In this document: one piece after another, positions 9,745-23,600 of the stretch
Numbering within the stretch: position 1 is the first letter of the stretch
Layout of the letters: every line of letters starts with the position of its first letter
NCBI RefSeq assembly: GCF_033439725.1
Contig: NW_026944389.1
Coordinates: 1,240,001-1,304,000, forward strand
DNA length: 64,000 nucleotides
From: Neurospora tetraspora
Taxonomy: Eukaryota; Ascomycota; Sordariomycetes; Sordariales; Sordariaceae
Reading direction: 5' to 3'
Notes under the pieces: generated by a model
Seen by the model: the letters and a program-made list of their open reading frames with translations, nothing else
Databases searched by the model: none
What the model was told of the DNA's origin: nothing
Position numbers and translations under genes: made by a program

Positions 9745-12700
9745 ATACTGGTAGCGTATAGGATTGAAATGTGATATTATTCATCCGATGGTTGACTTCA
9801 TGTTTCCTTTCAGACACGGACTCTCCACGGTGTCTCTCAGCTCGGTGAGCAAGGCTAGAGTCAGAACTGATATCAGCTTGACTATCATATGAAACACTGA
9901 ACCCGTAACGACGTAGTGTGCTTTCTTCCATGCATAAGACATGCGTCAGAAATTGATGGCCTTGACTTGCATTGCTAGATTAGTTTGCTTCGCATACCAA
10001 AGCGTCTAACCTGACTACCCTTTCTAGAACAACTACAAGACGCATGTTTCAATCTACGGCTACGGATACGGAAACTCGTATGAAAGACGGTATATAGACA
10101 TGGTCTCAAGCGCTGGTAAGCCGGTGACTACCAACCGTGATTATCCATGCCTTGAACACCATCAAATTCAATCCGTCGTGATCATCAACTGCCGGACTCA
10201 CACCTCGCCGAGGGCGCACTACCTGCCGTATTCAAACAAAGACGAGGTTTGGCTTCGGCAGTGATCGTCTATAATTGTCTCACTTAGCCGACCGATTGAA
10301 GCTTTCCCATCGTCCCGACGGCACACATATGACCTATGACATAAGATATGGCGCTTGAAGTCGCTTGCGCCGGACGGGAGCGGTTGACTTGGGCTTTAGT
10401 GCCGAGCTGGTAAGAACCGGACTTTTGGGAGTCATCGTGTTTCCGTTTCGTTTCCGTGCCTTTTCGGTGCGCCACGCTCGGTCATATCGTACTGGCTCTC
10501 TTTGTTGTCAGTGAAAGTACTTCTAGTCACTGGCGAAATTCGACTGTTAAAGTGGCTGATCAATAAGACCAAAGCCGAACCAGAGCGGCTTTACCTGTCT
10601 CCCTCATCTTTCTTTGTCTTTTTCGCTTGTTCGGAAGCCACCGCCAACGGCTCGGACTCTACCATTGAGGCAAAAGAGCCTCGTTCGATGCGTTACGCGT
10701 GTTAGCCAAGTCTAAGACAGACATGATCAGCGAAACCGAGACCACACAAGAGAGTTAAGGGACTACTTGTCTCGAGTCCGAGACTACTTTAAATTATCGA
10801 GTGAGTACATGACTATCCACGAACTATACTCCAAACGCGTACTACCTCCGAGCCTCGAGACACACCACCGTTCCATCTCGTCGTCTAAAACAAAGGCATG
10901 GAAGAGGAGGCCAAAGCCCATGACCGAGCCGCTTCGGTCGACTCTCAACCGTTGTTCACTTTCCCGTCTCACGGCTCGGTGGCTTCAGCCTCACTCTACC
11001 GTCATCCGGGATGGACCAAGCTCGGAAAGTTTCTTGTTTATGCCTTGCCTTTGCCCTGCTTTATCTTAACACCTCTCAGAACTTGGTAACCAACCGAGAT
11101 CGACAGTAATACGCAGAGTAAGCCGGCTGCAGATCCCGCCTGCTAAGACACGGCGCGGCTGAAGTTGGGCCTTACTGCCTCCTTCCTCTCCGAGCCTCCG
11201 AGACAGCGGTAAGCTGCAAGGCCATGCTTGTTTCATGGACGGGACCACGGCCTTGCATGGCTATATGGGTTTTCACTTTGTCTAGGACTTCAGTGAACCC
11301 TACACGAGAGCTGAGCGTGCCGCTATAGATGGCGTAGAGGGATCATGCCATTGGTGGACGTAAAGAATTATAGACACGCAAACACACAATATCTGACCAC
11401 TGAAACATCATCAGATGGTTGCTCCATGGGGGTAAGAGTGAGTGTATTGCTTAATACTCGGTGTACGTGAAGAGGAGGATCACCTCAAACATATCAGCAT
11501 CATATGTTGCAATCAGTTCATGCGCCTTACTATCAACAAACCACCACAAAACAGCTGAAGTTACCAAGATTGAACGTGGTGTACGCCTCGCTGCCATGCC
11601 TTCGTGGGAGGACTGATATTGCTTGTGCATAATTGTGCTGCTCACAAAGAGGCACAGTCCACACAGAACACAGAGAGCCTGTGTGCGTAGCCCAGTGCAT
11701 GTGCTTCCTTATGCCGTGACTACACTCTTCGTTAGCCAGAAGCAAACGGTGAGGAGGTGGAGGACGAGGCCGTGAAGGAGCAGGAAAACGGACAAACCGG
11801 CACACCCACCTAATCGGCAGCCCGGCCCTTCCGTCCCCTCCCCGCCGTCCACCTGAACTGCACACGACCGGAAACGGTCGAGACTGACTGGAGACAACCC
11901 TCACAAGCCGGGAGCCGAGATAAGAACGCCCAAGGGGGGAATGATACGATAGATCACCCAACCCACATCTTCCGGGGGGAGGAGGAGGCCCTTGCCCGAG
12001 TCCATCAAGATCAGCTCTTGAGGGTCCGGACGGGGATAGATGGAGGGGTGAGACACGGACACAAGCCAGCAACGACAAGCACCAGTAACATGATGGTATC
12101 CGTAGTCAGTAACTCTCATGAGACGGGGCCCAAAGGGCTAGACTGCCCGTCACCTCCTTCACCGCCATGTGAGGGAGCATTTCCCCTCTTCCTGTGACAG
12201 ATGATGGGGAGTTAGCGGCCGAGTACCCAGCAGCAGGAGAGAGAGCTCCAGCCAATCCTGCCGGAAAGGTAGTAGCACCGATGAGATGCGATGGGGTGTT
12301 GATGGATCACCGGGCGGAGGCTTAGGGCGCAGCATAGCGGCCTTCTCTCTCTCTCTTTCCCTCTCGTTCACGCTTCACGGTACGCCCGGGCCAGTGGGGT
12401 GGCAATGCGAGATGCATCTTGGGATGGACGGTTTGTAGGTATGTGGTGTTGACGATGGTGGTTGGTTGTTGGGTTATCCAGTCCCAGTTGTATGCACGAC
12501 AACAACTGTTGTTCATGCCGCTTGTCGGCTATCCCACCCAACCACCACTCAAAGTGCCTTCACACCCACGCACGCCCATGGCACTCCATGCTCGCAAGGT
12601 GCCGCATCACGATTGGCTGACAACCCCGAGGCACGATGAAGGCCGGCCAGTGTAGCCGACTGCTTGGTAAAGTACGTAGCACCCAGCAGGATGGAGAGAA

Positions 12701-14923
12701 CGGCCGGCGACGACGATGGCGATGATGCTGAGACAAGGACGGGTCCGATCCAGTGCAGTCTCACTTGTTGACTGGACGAAAGGAGCGGAAAACAGACGCC
12801 GTCTCCTCAATCCTTCTGCCACCGGCCCCAGCCCCAAGCCTTTCCCAAGCCCCAAGATAATGCGCTAATGCAAGCACTTTAACAGCTTGATCCATGAACG
12901 CGCGGAGCTAGGGCGGCGGTTGCTTTCTTACCCCATTTTCCTGATGCGGTCCAAGCTCCAAGCTAACCCATGTACGTCGGCCCAGTTTGCTAGGTTTTTG
13001 TCGTCCGAGGCATCATGGTTTCAGGCCCTTTTCATGCTTTCGTGGTCTTTCGTCTCGTCTAGACCACTGCCGATCAATGATGTTCAGTGAGATGGCCCAT
13101 TGGGACCCATTGGGACTCCGAGATCTAACAGCTATATCGGTAACATCGGCGGTTTTTTGTTTGAGAGATGGCGATCCGTTTCGTCCGTCCCCCTTCGGAG
13201 TCTCCATCAAATCATGCCGCTCTGGCATGACTGCACAGAACTGCTGCGTAGCATGTACGGGGAATGCAGGACAGCGTAGCAATACGAGACCGGTGATCCC
13301 GTAGAGCGGGCGGCACGAGAGCGGGAACAATGCCTTGGAAGATGCTCAAACATCCAGGCACGGAGGCACGGGCAGCTCAACAGGCCTGGGGCCGGATTTG
13401 GTGATAATTCCCGGTCCGGCAGGAGAAGCCGCACGCACGGTCCTTCCGAAATATTGTGACGGACTTCCGGCCGAATAAGTTACTGACACAGCCGAAAGTT
13501 TCGGCCCAAATTCAAGTGTTTGAAGGTTGCTGAATAGGCTCGACAAAGAGACAAACATGCACTCTACACATGGCACTGGGGGCGGGAGAGGCGCGGGATG
13601 TCCAGATAGCTGGGTATCTCATCGGTTGTTGGAGGCTCAAGGGGTGGAATGTGCGATTTTGTTTGGTTGATTTGGTCAAGATGTTTGATAATGAGAGCCT
13701 GACTTACAAGTGCCGAAATCAGGTGCTTCTGTTAGCGTAGAGCTGGTAGCTTCATATTCACACTAACACAAAGTACATGCGCTGTAATCGATACCTAAGC
13801 CGTGGAGTGCTTGTTGCCGATCTCAAGAGTGAAGCGTTAACATGCTACCGGCAACCGAGCATCCGGAAGTCCAAGGAATGCCCGACTGTAGTGCCGGCAA
13901 ACAGCTACGACGCCGTCGACACGGCGTGGAACTCGGGTACTGAATGAGCTGAAGACAACTGTCCACTGCGCTGCAAACGACCTGCAACGCTGACTCTTGC
14001 GGTGAGTATCCTAGTGGAGGAGAAGGGACGATGGAACAGCTCATCAGTTCTCGATACTGATCACAAGGATTGAAGGAGTTTCCACAAGAGCCAAACAGTT
14101 GCAGATAGTGGTGAGAGCCTTTTTCTGAATGGAGACATGGTTGCAAGGACAACACAATGCCTGATTTGGTAATGAGAAAACAAACACGTTGAGGACTGAC
14201 AAAGTCGATTGGCCAGAGACAAGAGCCATTTTCCTGAAAAGACTCTGTGAGTGGCTACCGTGAACTCTTCACCGACTTTCTGTGATATCAGTTGCTGCAA
14301 CAGCTGCTGGCTTCTGGAGCCTCTTGCTAGTCAGCAGTAGTGCCAGCTGCCAGCCCAAAGTCGATGCAGCAGCAGCTTTTTAGGCCCAAGCTGGAGGGGT
14401 GGTGATCTCTCAGTGGATGTTTTTGTGAGTTGGGCGTTGGAGTCTTTGGAGAGGGCATCAACAAAACTGGAGCCCCTCCAGAGATTCTCCGTCTCCGCCC
14501 CGGAGGAACGAAACAGGTCGGAAACCGATGATCGATCAGACCGACCAACGACAGGGGCATTCCACTTTGTGAGATAGGAGTGGATTCTCACTGTCTGGCA
14601 GAGTGCCAGTGGGGTGCTTCTGGAACTCTCTCTTCGGCAGCCCCTCCAGCTCCTCCTCTGCGGCTTTTGCCAATGCCATTCCTTCTTCCTTCTTTTTTCG
14701 TTGTTTTTTGTTGATGCTTGGCTGGGAATTGGATCGAGGACCCCTGGCTCTTGTTGATGCCCCTGACCTTGTCGTTGTGACAGTCAACAGTACACAATCC
14801 ACACTCAACCGAGAGGCCCAGCCAGAGGAGCCGACCGGCCGGCGTCGGCAAGATTTATCTTTTGCTCTTTTGGACCATTTTTCCGATATCTCATGATGGG
14901 TGGCCATGGAAATGGCGAAATCC

Positions 14924-15496
14924 TTAGCTGGATAGACTCAAATCCATGCGTGGATAGACTAAACCCACTTTTTTGGGCGCCCAGCCAATCTCTGGCTCCC
15001 AACCGCGCCCATCAACCTCACCATACCGCCAACCAAGTGCAAATCATACACACCCTCATGCTGCAATTCATTTGAAGCTATCGTCGTCTCCGTCGCTATC
15101 GATATCGCTGTCGCTGTCGATGTCAGTGGCAATGATGTCGTTGTCATTGTCGTTGTCTCCATTATTATAGGATTACCCCAAGTGCCAAGTGCTTTTAGTA
15201 AGCTGAGTAGGAGGGCGTAGAGGGCGAACTTCCAGCACCCTCCCCGGCACTTACACAGTACCTAGGCAGCACTAACAGCGATGGCTTCACGTGCAACACC
15301 CGGACCAAGGCAGCGTTCAGGTTTGAGACAGCAGTACCTCTATAGGAGGCGACAGCTTTGACGACACTGAAAAACTTCACAAACATCGTGGATTTGGTAA
15401 TGCGCCCCGGAAGGTCCATTTTGCGGTGCTTATGGCTGGGCGCCCAAAAAAGTGGGTTTAGTCTATCCACGCATGGATTTGAGTCTATCCAGCTAA
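14924..15496. mobile_element. 573 bp element with perfect 64 bp terminal inverted repeats (MITE-like)
   Basis: The arms 14924-14987 and 15433-15496 are exact reverse complements over 64 bases, with identity stopping sharply on both sides. The outer ends read TTAGCTGG and CCAGCTAA, so a TA target duplication (TA at 14925-14926 and 15494-15495) as for Tc1/mariner-type MITEs is possible but not proven. The 445 bp interior has no ORF with a transposase motif and contains a TCG/GTC-rich stretch at 15080-15160. The arms show no G-to-A or C-to-T mismatches, so they have escaped RIP or are young. Confidence 0.7.
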
Positions 15497-18400
15497 AGAT
15501 TCCGTGGAAATGGAGAAAGTGAAAAACGAAGAAAAGGAACCCCACTGTACCATCGTTTCGTTAGGCTTGCTCCCCACTGTGAATCCTTCCCGCTTGCCGG
15601 CCCACGCCGTCGTGTTCCAGCTCCAGGGCAGAGGTAACAGAAGCGAGTTTCCACAGTTGGGCAACTTTCCGGTCCCAGAGTCAAAGACCGTCCCAGCAAT
15701 CATCTCCCTCGCTTGCGTGCAGTGCCGTGAAGTTGTGCACGCACATGGCCGCACGTACGGGCAAGATCTTGATATCCCGAACAAGGATATCCACGTCTTG
15801 TTTGATGTGTGATGATTTGAAAAAAGACAATATCACAACGTTGGAATGAACCTTCTGTTAGAAACACGCAGATTAACTTCCGAGAATGGCATAGTGGTCC
15901 GAGGTTAACAGCCATATTCGTCAAGGATTATCGTGTGATTGTTTGGTTGAATTAAAGTGCTGAGAGTGATGATGATGATGGTGGTAGTGGTGATGATATT
16001 GATGATGTTGAATGAAGGGGCCCTGTGGGGATCTTCCCAACCACCAAGCCCCTTCCTCCTCAGAGCTCCTCCTAGGCATATTGCCTGGAGGCTGCACTGT
16101 GCCACAGCAATGATGATAGATGACGACCGTCAGACCGTCATCACCAGCTCGGGAAATTTGTCCGCGAATTTCTCCTTGCCGTGGTTGTTGTTGATCCCGC
16201 TGTGATAAAAAGTCGGATAAAATGATGAATTCCCATATTGGGATGGATGGATGGAGGGGCAGATGGGATGCTCGTCGTCGAGGATGTCACCTGCTTCTTT
16301 CCATGCCTTGTTGTGTGGGAGTCGGGAAGTCATGATGTCTGTGCCGTGCCGAGCAACGACGATGATGCCCTCGTCTCCAGCCTTTCCTCCCACTCTCACA
16401 GTGTCTTCCCTGGCCTCCCAAGGAACCCTACCCAGCAACATATCCAACCAATCATCAGTCTAGATGAGACAGCCAACATGCGAAGCACGCCTCACTTTTC
16501 CTTCTGATTCGTCCTCCCATCTCATCTCAATTCTCAACTTCCCTCACGACCCAGGCGACCAGGCGCAAAGCCAGTGTGAGAAATGCAAGTGCCCGCCCGC
16601 AGCAGCACAGACTCACACCCACCAGCCCACCCACACCACACACCTTCTTTCGTCCCTCTCATTTTCACTTCAGCACCAAAAAGCAGGGCGAGGTGGCACC
16701 AGCATGAATCAACCAATCGCCATCCTTCACTTCAAACAGGTCAAGATGTTCAGTCGTCGTCTTCGCTCTCTTGCGGCTTGGTTGCTTGCGCCCATTCTTC
16801 CCAACCACCGACACCAACAACAGAAGACTATCTGAGACTACCAACGGAAACAGTGAGAGCAAACATTGAGAGCAGAGACAGAGGGGTCCCTTCCTTCTTC
16901 CTTCGATGGGACCCTTTCTTTGGCGGTAGTGACTGATAGTAGCCGTTTCGTTCTATCGCTCGGCTCGGTTCAGTTCAGTTCCTATTTTCTGTTTTCGATA
17001 TCGTGCATGATCCAAGGTTGAGACACACACACGCTCAAGATTTCATTCTATACCTGTTCTGGTTATATCCTGCAAACAGCTGCGACGCTACTGCATACTA
17101 CGCTTACAGGAATGTATCCTTCTTGCTTGATCTTTGGTATCCTTTTTGCAGAAGAGTTCAGAGGTGCAGTGAAGTGCAGCAAGGCAGACAGGCAGGCGCC
17201 CGCTCGATGCCATCGGGCGATACGCATAACTTCTAGCGAGCGGTAACAGGGACGAGCAGCAGCAGCAGCAGCCAGTGAGGTTAGGTGCATACTTGACTGG
17301 TAGGGCATTGTTTACTCCACATTTGAGGGCGCAGGGGCATCAGCAAGCGGTTAGTTGAGGTGTTAAGGCAATATCGGATCCTCCGTCGTCTTGTCCGTCT
17401 CGAAGTCCGTCGGGTGACGGGTCTGTTGTCGCTTCCACTACTTGCGACGATAGCTGCAGGAGAGTGGATGATATTCCACTTGACTGCTAAAGTGGTGGTG
17501 GTGAGTGCCCTGCCACCACACAAAATGCACCTGTACCTTGTTTCTTCTGGCAACTGCTGGGCGCTGTTGGAAACGTTGGGAACATCTGATAGTGGAGTGA
17601 CAGTGGGTGGTGTGGGTATTTGTTAGTGAGTGATTTGTAACCTTGTGTGAAAGATTGCATGTGTCACTGGGTGCAAAAATTCGTCTGCGTCGTGCATCTC
17701 GGCGTCCACACCTTTCGCTGCCAACCCCTGAATGGGCCAGCCGGGCACCAGCAACCGGCCCTTTTGCCCACCGGCACTCGTTGCCCGGGTGCCCAGCTAC
17801 GGTACTGGGTCGGGGAGGGCAATTCAGGAGTGGTAAACATTGGTGCCATGCAACTATCACCAGACACCATCTCACTGCAAAAGTGCACAAATGTGTGTGT
17901 TTGGTGTGTCTCAACCATCATTTATTTGTATTTCTCTCCTCCCAAGCAACCGAGATAAGCGCGGCTGCAAGAATGAAAGCTGCTCTACCAAGCAAATTTC
18001 TTGATCAAGACAGCTCATTCCTTTTCCACTCCGTCCGTATGTACATGTGTTCCAGAGTGTATGTAAAAACGTATTTGTCTTTGCGCGCCAGGACCTCTTC
18101 CAAAGTCGCGCAATATAGCACAAAGCAGGGCTCTTGACCCGAGTAAAGTTCTAAAAAAATATGTTCGTATCCCATCATTTATGTCATTCATCCATGTCTT
18201 TTCGTCAACTCCATCATGACCCTGAGAAAAAGAAAAGAAGAAAAAAAAAACCCCCAAGAAAACAGCCGAAATTCCACTTGCCAACCCCAGTTTCGAGAAC
18301 TTCAAAAGATGTACAACGGGAAGTGGTATCATTCAGCAGAAACAACGCTCTCTAAACACCACTCCGTTTCTTTCCCGACCTCCGTTTCTCTAAACAGACT

Positions 18401-19022
18401 TTCTGTCCACCGCAGAAAAAACAAGAGTAGCCGACAACAAGGCAAATAAGGGAATAAAAAACACATGTCTTCTAGACCCCAAACAGAGCGTAACGTTGCG
18501 TCGTGAAACCTCCAGATCTTTATATTCCTCCCCGGTTTTGTTTTTGTTGCGCCGAAAACGGAAAAATGGGAGTCTTTTCGCCCCAAAAAACCATGCAAAT
18601 AATGATGGTCGACTGAAATCGACCCAGTTTTCCTTCCCAATCCCCCCTTTCCACATGTAGAAATGCGGTTGACAAACCCCAAACTCCAAACAGTGTATCG
18701 AAAAGCACAAGAGCCATCCCACCCCATCTTCGTATGTGTACAATAATACAGGTTGTTCTTTCAATGAAAACGTATAATAAAAACGGAAACAATTCCCACT
18801 GGGAAAACTTGCCGCTCCTCTTTATCCCGGGCTCCTGGGTATCATAATCCGGACAAAGACCATCTATGTGGTGGGATATTAGTTTAATCGCGAGGGAAGA
18901 AGTAACATGAAATATCTCCGGCGCCCGTGTTTGCCATCGGCCGTGGCATGGAGACATAAAAAGCTGAACGAGGTATAGCCTTTCGGCCAACCCCAAAACG
19001 TATTGCAGAATCTTGCGACCGA

Positions 19023-20634
19023 CTAATAACAGCCTTGGATATGCGCAAAGAAAGGAACCTGGTGGAAGGGAGCGTGGTGTGAATGCGTATAGTACTTGAT
19101 CGTTTCCCAAAGGTTTCCAGATGGGTACTTTGATGGTGCATAGTTCGGCTGGACCGAAATGGGCATCATCGGCTGCTGGACAGGTTGCGGGACCGTTGTT
19201 GGGTAAGGCTGCTGGAAGTAGTCGTGTTTGTACTGCGTCATAACGTTGGGATCCTCCAAGGGTTCGAAGATCACCGGCTCTCTTCCCTGCAATGGCTGCT
19301 GTGGCGGCGGTGTCTTGATCTCCGGAATATCCGAGACCAAGTCATCATCATCGTCCTCCTCCAAGTCCTCAATACTCGAGCATGCCGAGGTAAGCGACCC
19401 TTCATCCGAGGAGCAAGTAGAGCCCTCATCAGACATGGAGTCCGACGAAGAGGGTGACATGGGCGACGGGTATTCCTCGGCGTCAACATATGTAACTTGC
19501 TGCTCAAGTGATGCGGGCGACTGGGTGAACCTGGAGCAAGCAAGAATCCGGCTTCGCAGCTCGGGCAAGGTAATCCTGTGGTCAGGATTGGGCGTGAAAA
19601 TCCTCCCCAAGATGTCGTTCAGTTCGTCCGACACCGGGAGAATGGTCTTGAGGAAATCCTTGCTTTTGACGTAGGCCCGGTAGGTGGAGTCCTCAAAAGA
19701 CGCTTGCTTCCATGGGTTACGTCCACAGGTGAGATTCACCAGGATGACTCCAAGGCTCCAGACATCATTCGGCGCGCAATAATAGAAAGGCCTCCTTGCT
19801 GTTTGATCCAGGCACTCTAAATGAACAAGAAAAGAAAGAAGTCAGTTTGTTGTCCAGGGGATCGGATGGAAAGTGAGAAATGAGAACGAGGAATCGCATG
19901 GCCGAGATGGGCTAGGGGAGATTGACATGAGAAAGTTCGCAAAAGCATGAAAACCTACCTGGCGACATATAAAATGTTGAGCCACACCCGTAGTCCATAG
20001 ATGTTGCCTGTTGTATTGCGAGGCCGAAATCTGCCAACTTGACAGTTTCGCCGTTGTCAGAGACGAGGATGTTCTCTGGCTTTAAGTCCCGGTGGTAAAT
20101 TCCCCGGCTGTGGCAGTGTCCTACGGCATCCAGGATCTGGAGGAAAACACTCTTGGCGAGCTCATCTTTACCAACATATTGCCCACGTTCGGTGATATTA
20201 TAGAACAGATCACCCTCCGGGCAGTACTCCAAGACAACGTAGATGCAGTCATGTTGTTCGATGATCTTGACCATCGAGACTACATTAGGGTGCCCCGAAG
20301 CCTGGTGGTGCAAACGTATCTCCTGGCGTTGAAACGTAATCTGGCGAGCATCCAGCGGGGTCCCATCGGGGTTGAACTTGCTGAGGCACTTGACGGCATA
20401 GCGAACATTGTCCTTCAGGTCGACGGCTGAATAAACCACACCATATGCACCAGACCCCAGGATCCCTGAGAGTTGGAGCGAGTTGGTGATGAACATGCCT
20501 AGTCGGTCTTCGGCTGGCATCGGGACATAGTGATGTTGCTGTAGCTGGTGAGGTGGGGGGAAGATATACTGCTGGTCGAATGATGCTGGTGATGCCGGCG
20601 GAGTGAGATATCCAAACTCTGACACATGATGCAT
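19023..20634 (-). CDS. Ran1/Sks1/Ksp1-type serine/threonine protein kinase
   Basis: Two exons, 20634-19959 and 19816-19023, encode 489 residues. The intron (GTAGGT donor, TTTAG acceptor) splits the SPE codon of the activation segment. Kinase landmarks: Gly-rich loop GSGAYGVVYSA (60-70), VAIK-equivalent YAVK with Lys82, HRDLKPEN (181-188), DFG (202-204), and the family-typical PNDVWSLGVILVNLTCGRNPWK block. The N-terminus (SEFGYLTPPASP) and the long acidic, Ser/Pro-rich C-terminus fit the fungal Ran1-like group. Members control the mitosis/meiosis switch in fission yeast and glucose-responsive or filamentous growth in budding yeast. The start at 20634 is the first ATG of the open frame. The very long upstream spacer suggests a long, regulated 5' leader. 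Confidence 0.9.
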
Positions 20635-23600
20635 GATCTGTTCTTGCTTCCTTGACTCCTGATACTAACTCCTTTCAGGCCTGGTTTAGGCTAAGCCGAC
20701 GGTGGATGGGCGCAAAGTTAAGTCCGGAAAGGAGAAGAAATGGAAACAGCAGACAGGAAGAGAACAGAAAGACTGGATGGATCCTGCTCCTGGTTGGGTA
20801 TATCCTCAAGAAGACCAAAGAAAATGAAAGTCCGGGTAACGTCCTTTTGCTCCTCTGGAATGGATGGAATGGCACTGGCTCGAGCTTTGTCCTGATGGGT
20901 TGATTGTAAATCCTAAAACGTCCAGGCTTTGGGTCGCAAACAATCCAGATGTTGACTTCGAGTGAACGGGTCAACAAGTTTTGGGTGAAGAAGGCGTATG
21001 TCTGTAAGTCGTTGGTTGAGAGTTGTTGTTTGAGTTAAGAAGGACGGAATATCATGGGAGTCGTTGACGGAGTTGTTGTGAAAGAGGATAGTCTCCACGG
21101 ACACTGGACCTGGAAGAAGAACGGGGGAGTAGGAGGTGAAAAGAAGATGCCAAGTGAAGTGAGTGTCGAAAACGGTGACGATGTTGAACGAAGCTAACAG
21201 CACGAGGCAAGAGCGTAGCAAGATGCGGACCGGAGATCGTAGATATTTGACGATGCTCTCTTTCACTGGCTGGCGGGCGAGCTTACCCTGCCGCCCCGTT
21301 CTCTGTCAAAGGATGGCATGGTGCAATGCGATCCTCTTCGGCTTGCGTGGTCTGGGTGGCTTGATTGGTCCCCAAGTGCCCCATGTCAGGCTGGCTGTCC
21401 ATCCACCCCCGAAGTCGTCCCAAAGACTGTGTGCAAGGGTAGGAGAGTACGAGGATACCGCGGTACATGCAGGGTGTGGTCGGTACGACGGTAAGATGGG
21501 AGGTACGAAGGCACGGAGGGTGTGAGACTTGGGGGAACCTCTGAGGAGCACCGATTTGCCCACACCCACTCACCTCCCTCTCTCCTCGCTGTCGGTACCC
21601 TCTTTTACCTTTCTCTCTGTTGCTGGACGCTGTGGCCACCGCCCGGCTCAAACCAGCGCATCCTTGCCGTGAGTCCCATGGGACCACAATGCACCATCCT
21701 ATTCTTAATCTTGGGTGGACGGCACTAGAGCGGAACGAGTATGGCGGGAATGAGGGTGGATGAGGGTGAGGGATTAGAGGCGTGTGGGGCGTCTTGGAAG
21801 GTTGCGAAGGTCCATGGAGCACCAAGGAATGGCCCAATGCCTGCTTGGGGCGCCCGCTAATGCGCAGCAAGAGTGATTTGTGACGACGAGCAATAACGAG
21901 GACAAGGGTTGTCTGACACAGATCACTCAAACGCCCTGTGTCACATCTTGCCCATGCATGCGGACTAACGTCCAATGCTCATCATACACACGCCCCCCTT
22001 TCATCCTCATGCGCCCCCAGGCCGTTGATTGCTCATCAAAGAAGCAAATGGGATGTGGAGGATGATGAGATGCTGTCCTTGTCAGAGAAAGAGGGGGGTG
22101 AGCCGAGCTGCTAGTTATCAAGACGAGCACTGAGTGCAAGACGGAAAGGATCAGAGCGGCATCCACCATCGTTCAACAGGAGGACGGCGAAAACTGAAAA
22201 GCAAAAGAGCCCAGCCCAGCGCGCGTGACAGCGTGTGACGCACTCTGTTGTGCCCATTCCCGCTGTGTGAAGGTTTGCAACTTGCCCTTTGTTGTTGAGA
22301 GCAATTCTTAGTCGGCCCGTGACTTTGCGATTCTTACGTTTTCGCCGTTTGGGTGATGAAAACGTGTTTTATGTCCGTTTACACACAGCAGACGTTCTTC
22401 GCAAAAGAACAGCGGAAACATGTACGCACACAGCCATGAACGCAGACGCAGACACCTACAGGCTGCACATGAATTTCAGTCCCTGAATGAGTCCGACTGT
22501 TTGTTACCTGTTATCCGATGATGCCGTGCACTCGTAGCCGCGCTGAACCGCCGCCTTTAGGCCAGTACTCTTCAGCAAGGCGTTGTTCGAAAATAATGCT
22601 GTTACTGATACGCGTAGTGCTGATAGGAAGTGGCAAAAGGTGAACAACGGGAGGGAAGTTTGTGATTGGCATGCGGCATGTTTCTGACGGTTTCTGAAGG
22701 CAGCGCCCTTGTAGGGGAATAAGTTTCAACGCGACGAGTTGCAGCACAATGCGGCCAAGCGGCTCCAGAATTCCGATGATGTCGGGGCTCGCGGGGCTGG
22801 TGGAAAACATGCCTTTGTCTGCTGACGAATGCCTCGCCTTCAAGCCGTACCTACCGTATCGTCACCGCAGTCACCTGGACGCCCCAACGCCCCTATGGCA
22901 CCGTTTAACGGAAAAAAGATGGGCGGCCTTGCGGCGGTCATCATTCATGCCTATGCCTGTCTTGCCCTGGTTGATTCGACGAAGACGTCTTGACAGATCC
23001 ATGCCTGATTGGCTATGCAGCCTTCGCGGCCCTGATTCGAAACTTGATCTGTGGCCATTATGTATCTCGGCTGAAGTGCCAGTTCTGAATTGTGTAGATC
23101 GGTTATGATAACGCCTGCTAAAACCAGTACCAAGCACTATTGGACTTGTTAGTGTACATAATAGCAACCTCAGGACTCTTTATGAGATTATTGAACATCC
23201 GCAAAGTGCATGTATGGTACTGAATGGGACTGATACTGGCACGTCCCTCTACAATAACCGTTTCAGCTCAACTTGTTGTATGCCTACGGGTACGGCGGTA
23301 TAGTCTCTCAAGGCAGTAGAGGATGCCAGCCGGTCGAAGCAGGGAGAGAGCCAGTTCCGACATGTTCACGCGGAGATGTTCAAGTAGATGCCTACGAGTA
23401 GTTTGCCTAGATATCGGACGACTCGGTGGGCGAGGCGTGTCCGTCCGGAGCTCTGTGCTCATATGGAATTTCAGGTAGTGAGGCTCGGGGCTTCCATATT
23501 GGGTATATAAGTGGTGAGCCAGTCCGGGCTCTTGGTTCGATGGCTGGAGATAGGTTCTCTTGCCCGAATCTTCGCTCTTGCCAGATGCTTTGGGCACCAG

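Larger units (their letters stand above)
8485..19022. other. 10.5 kb gene-poor spacer
   Basis: No ORF chain in this stretch gives a recognisable protein. Contents I can name: a weak protein-like minus-strand ORF (9391-9744), the inverted-repeat element at 14924-15496, GAT/GGT-type microsatellites around 15110-15160 and 15966-16010, a TC-rich run at 12343-12365, an AGC run at 17258-17273, and A/T-rich patches at 18230-18250. The base composition is ordinary, not AT-saturated, so this is not a RIP-degraded block. It may contain long untranslated leaders or non-coding transcripts. Confidence 0.5.
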
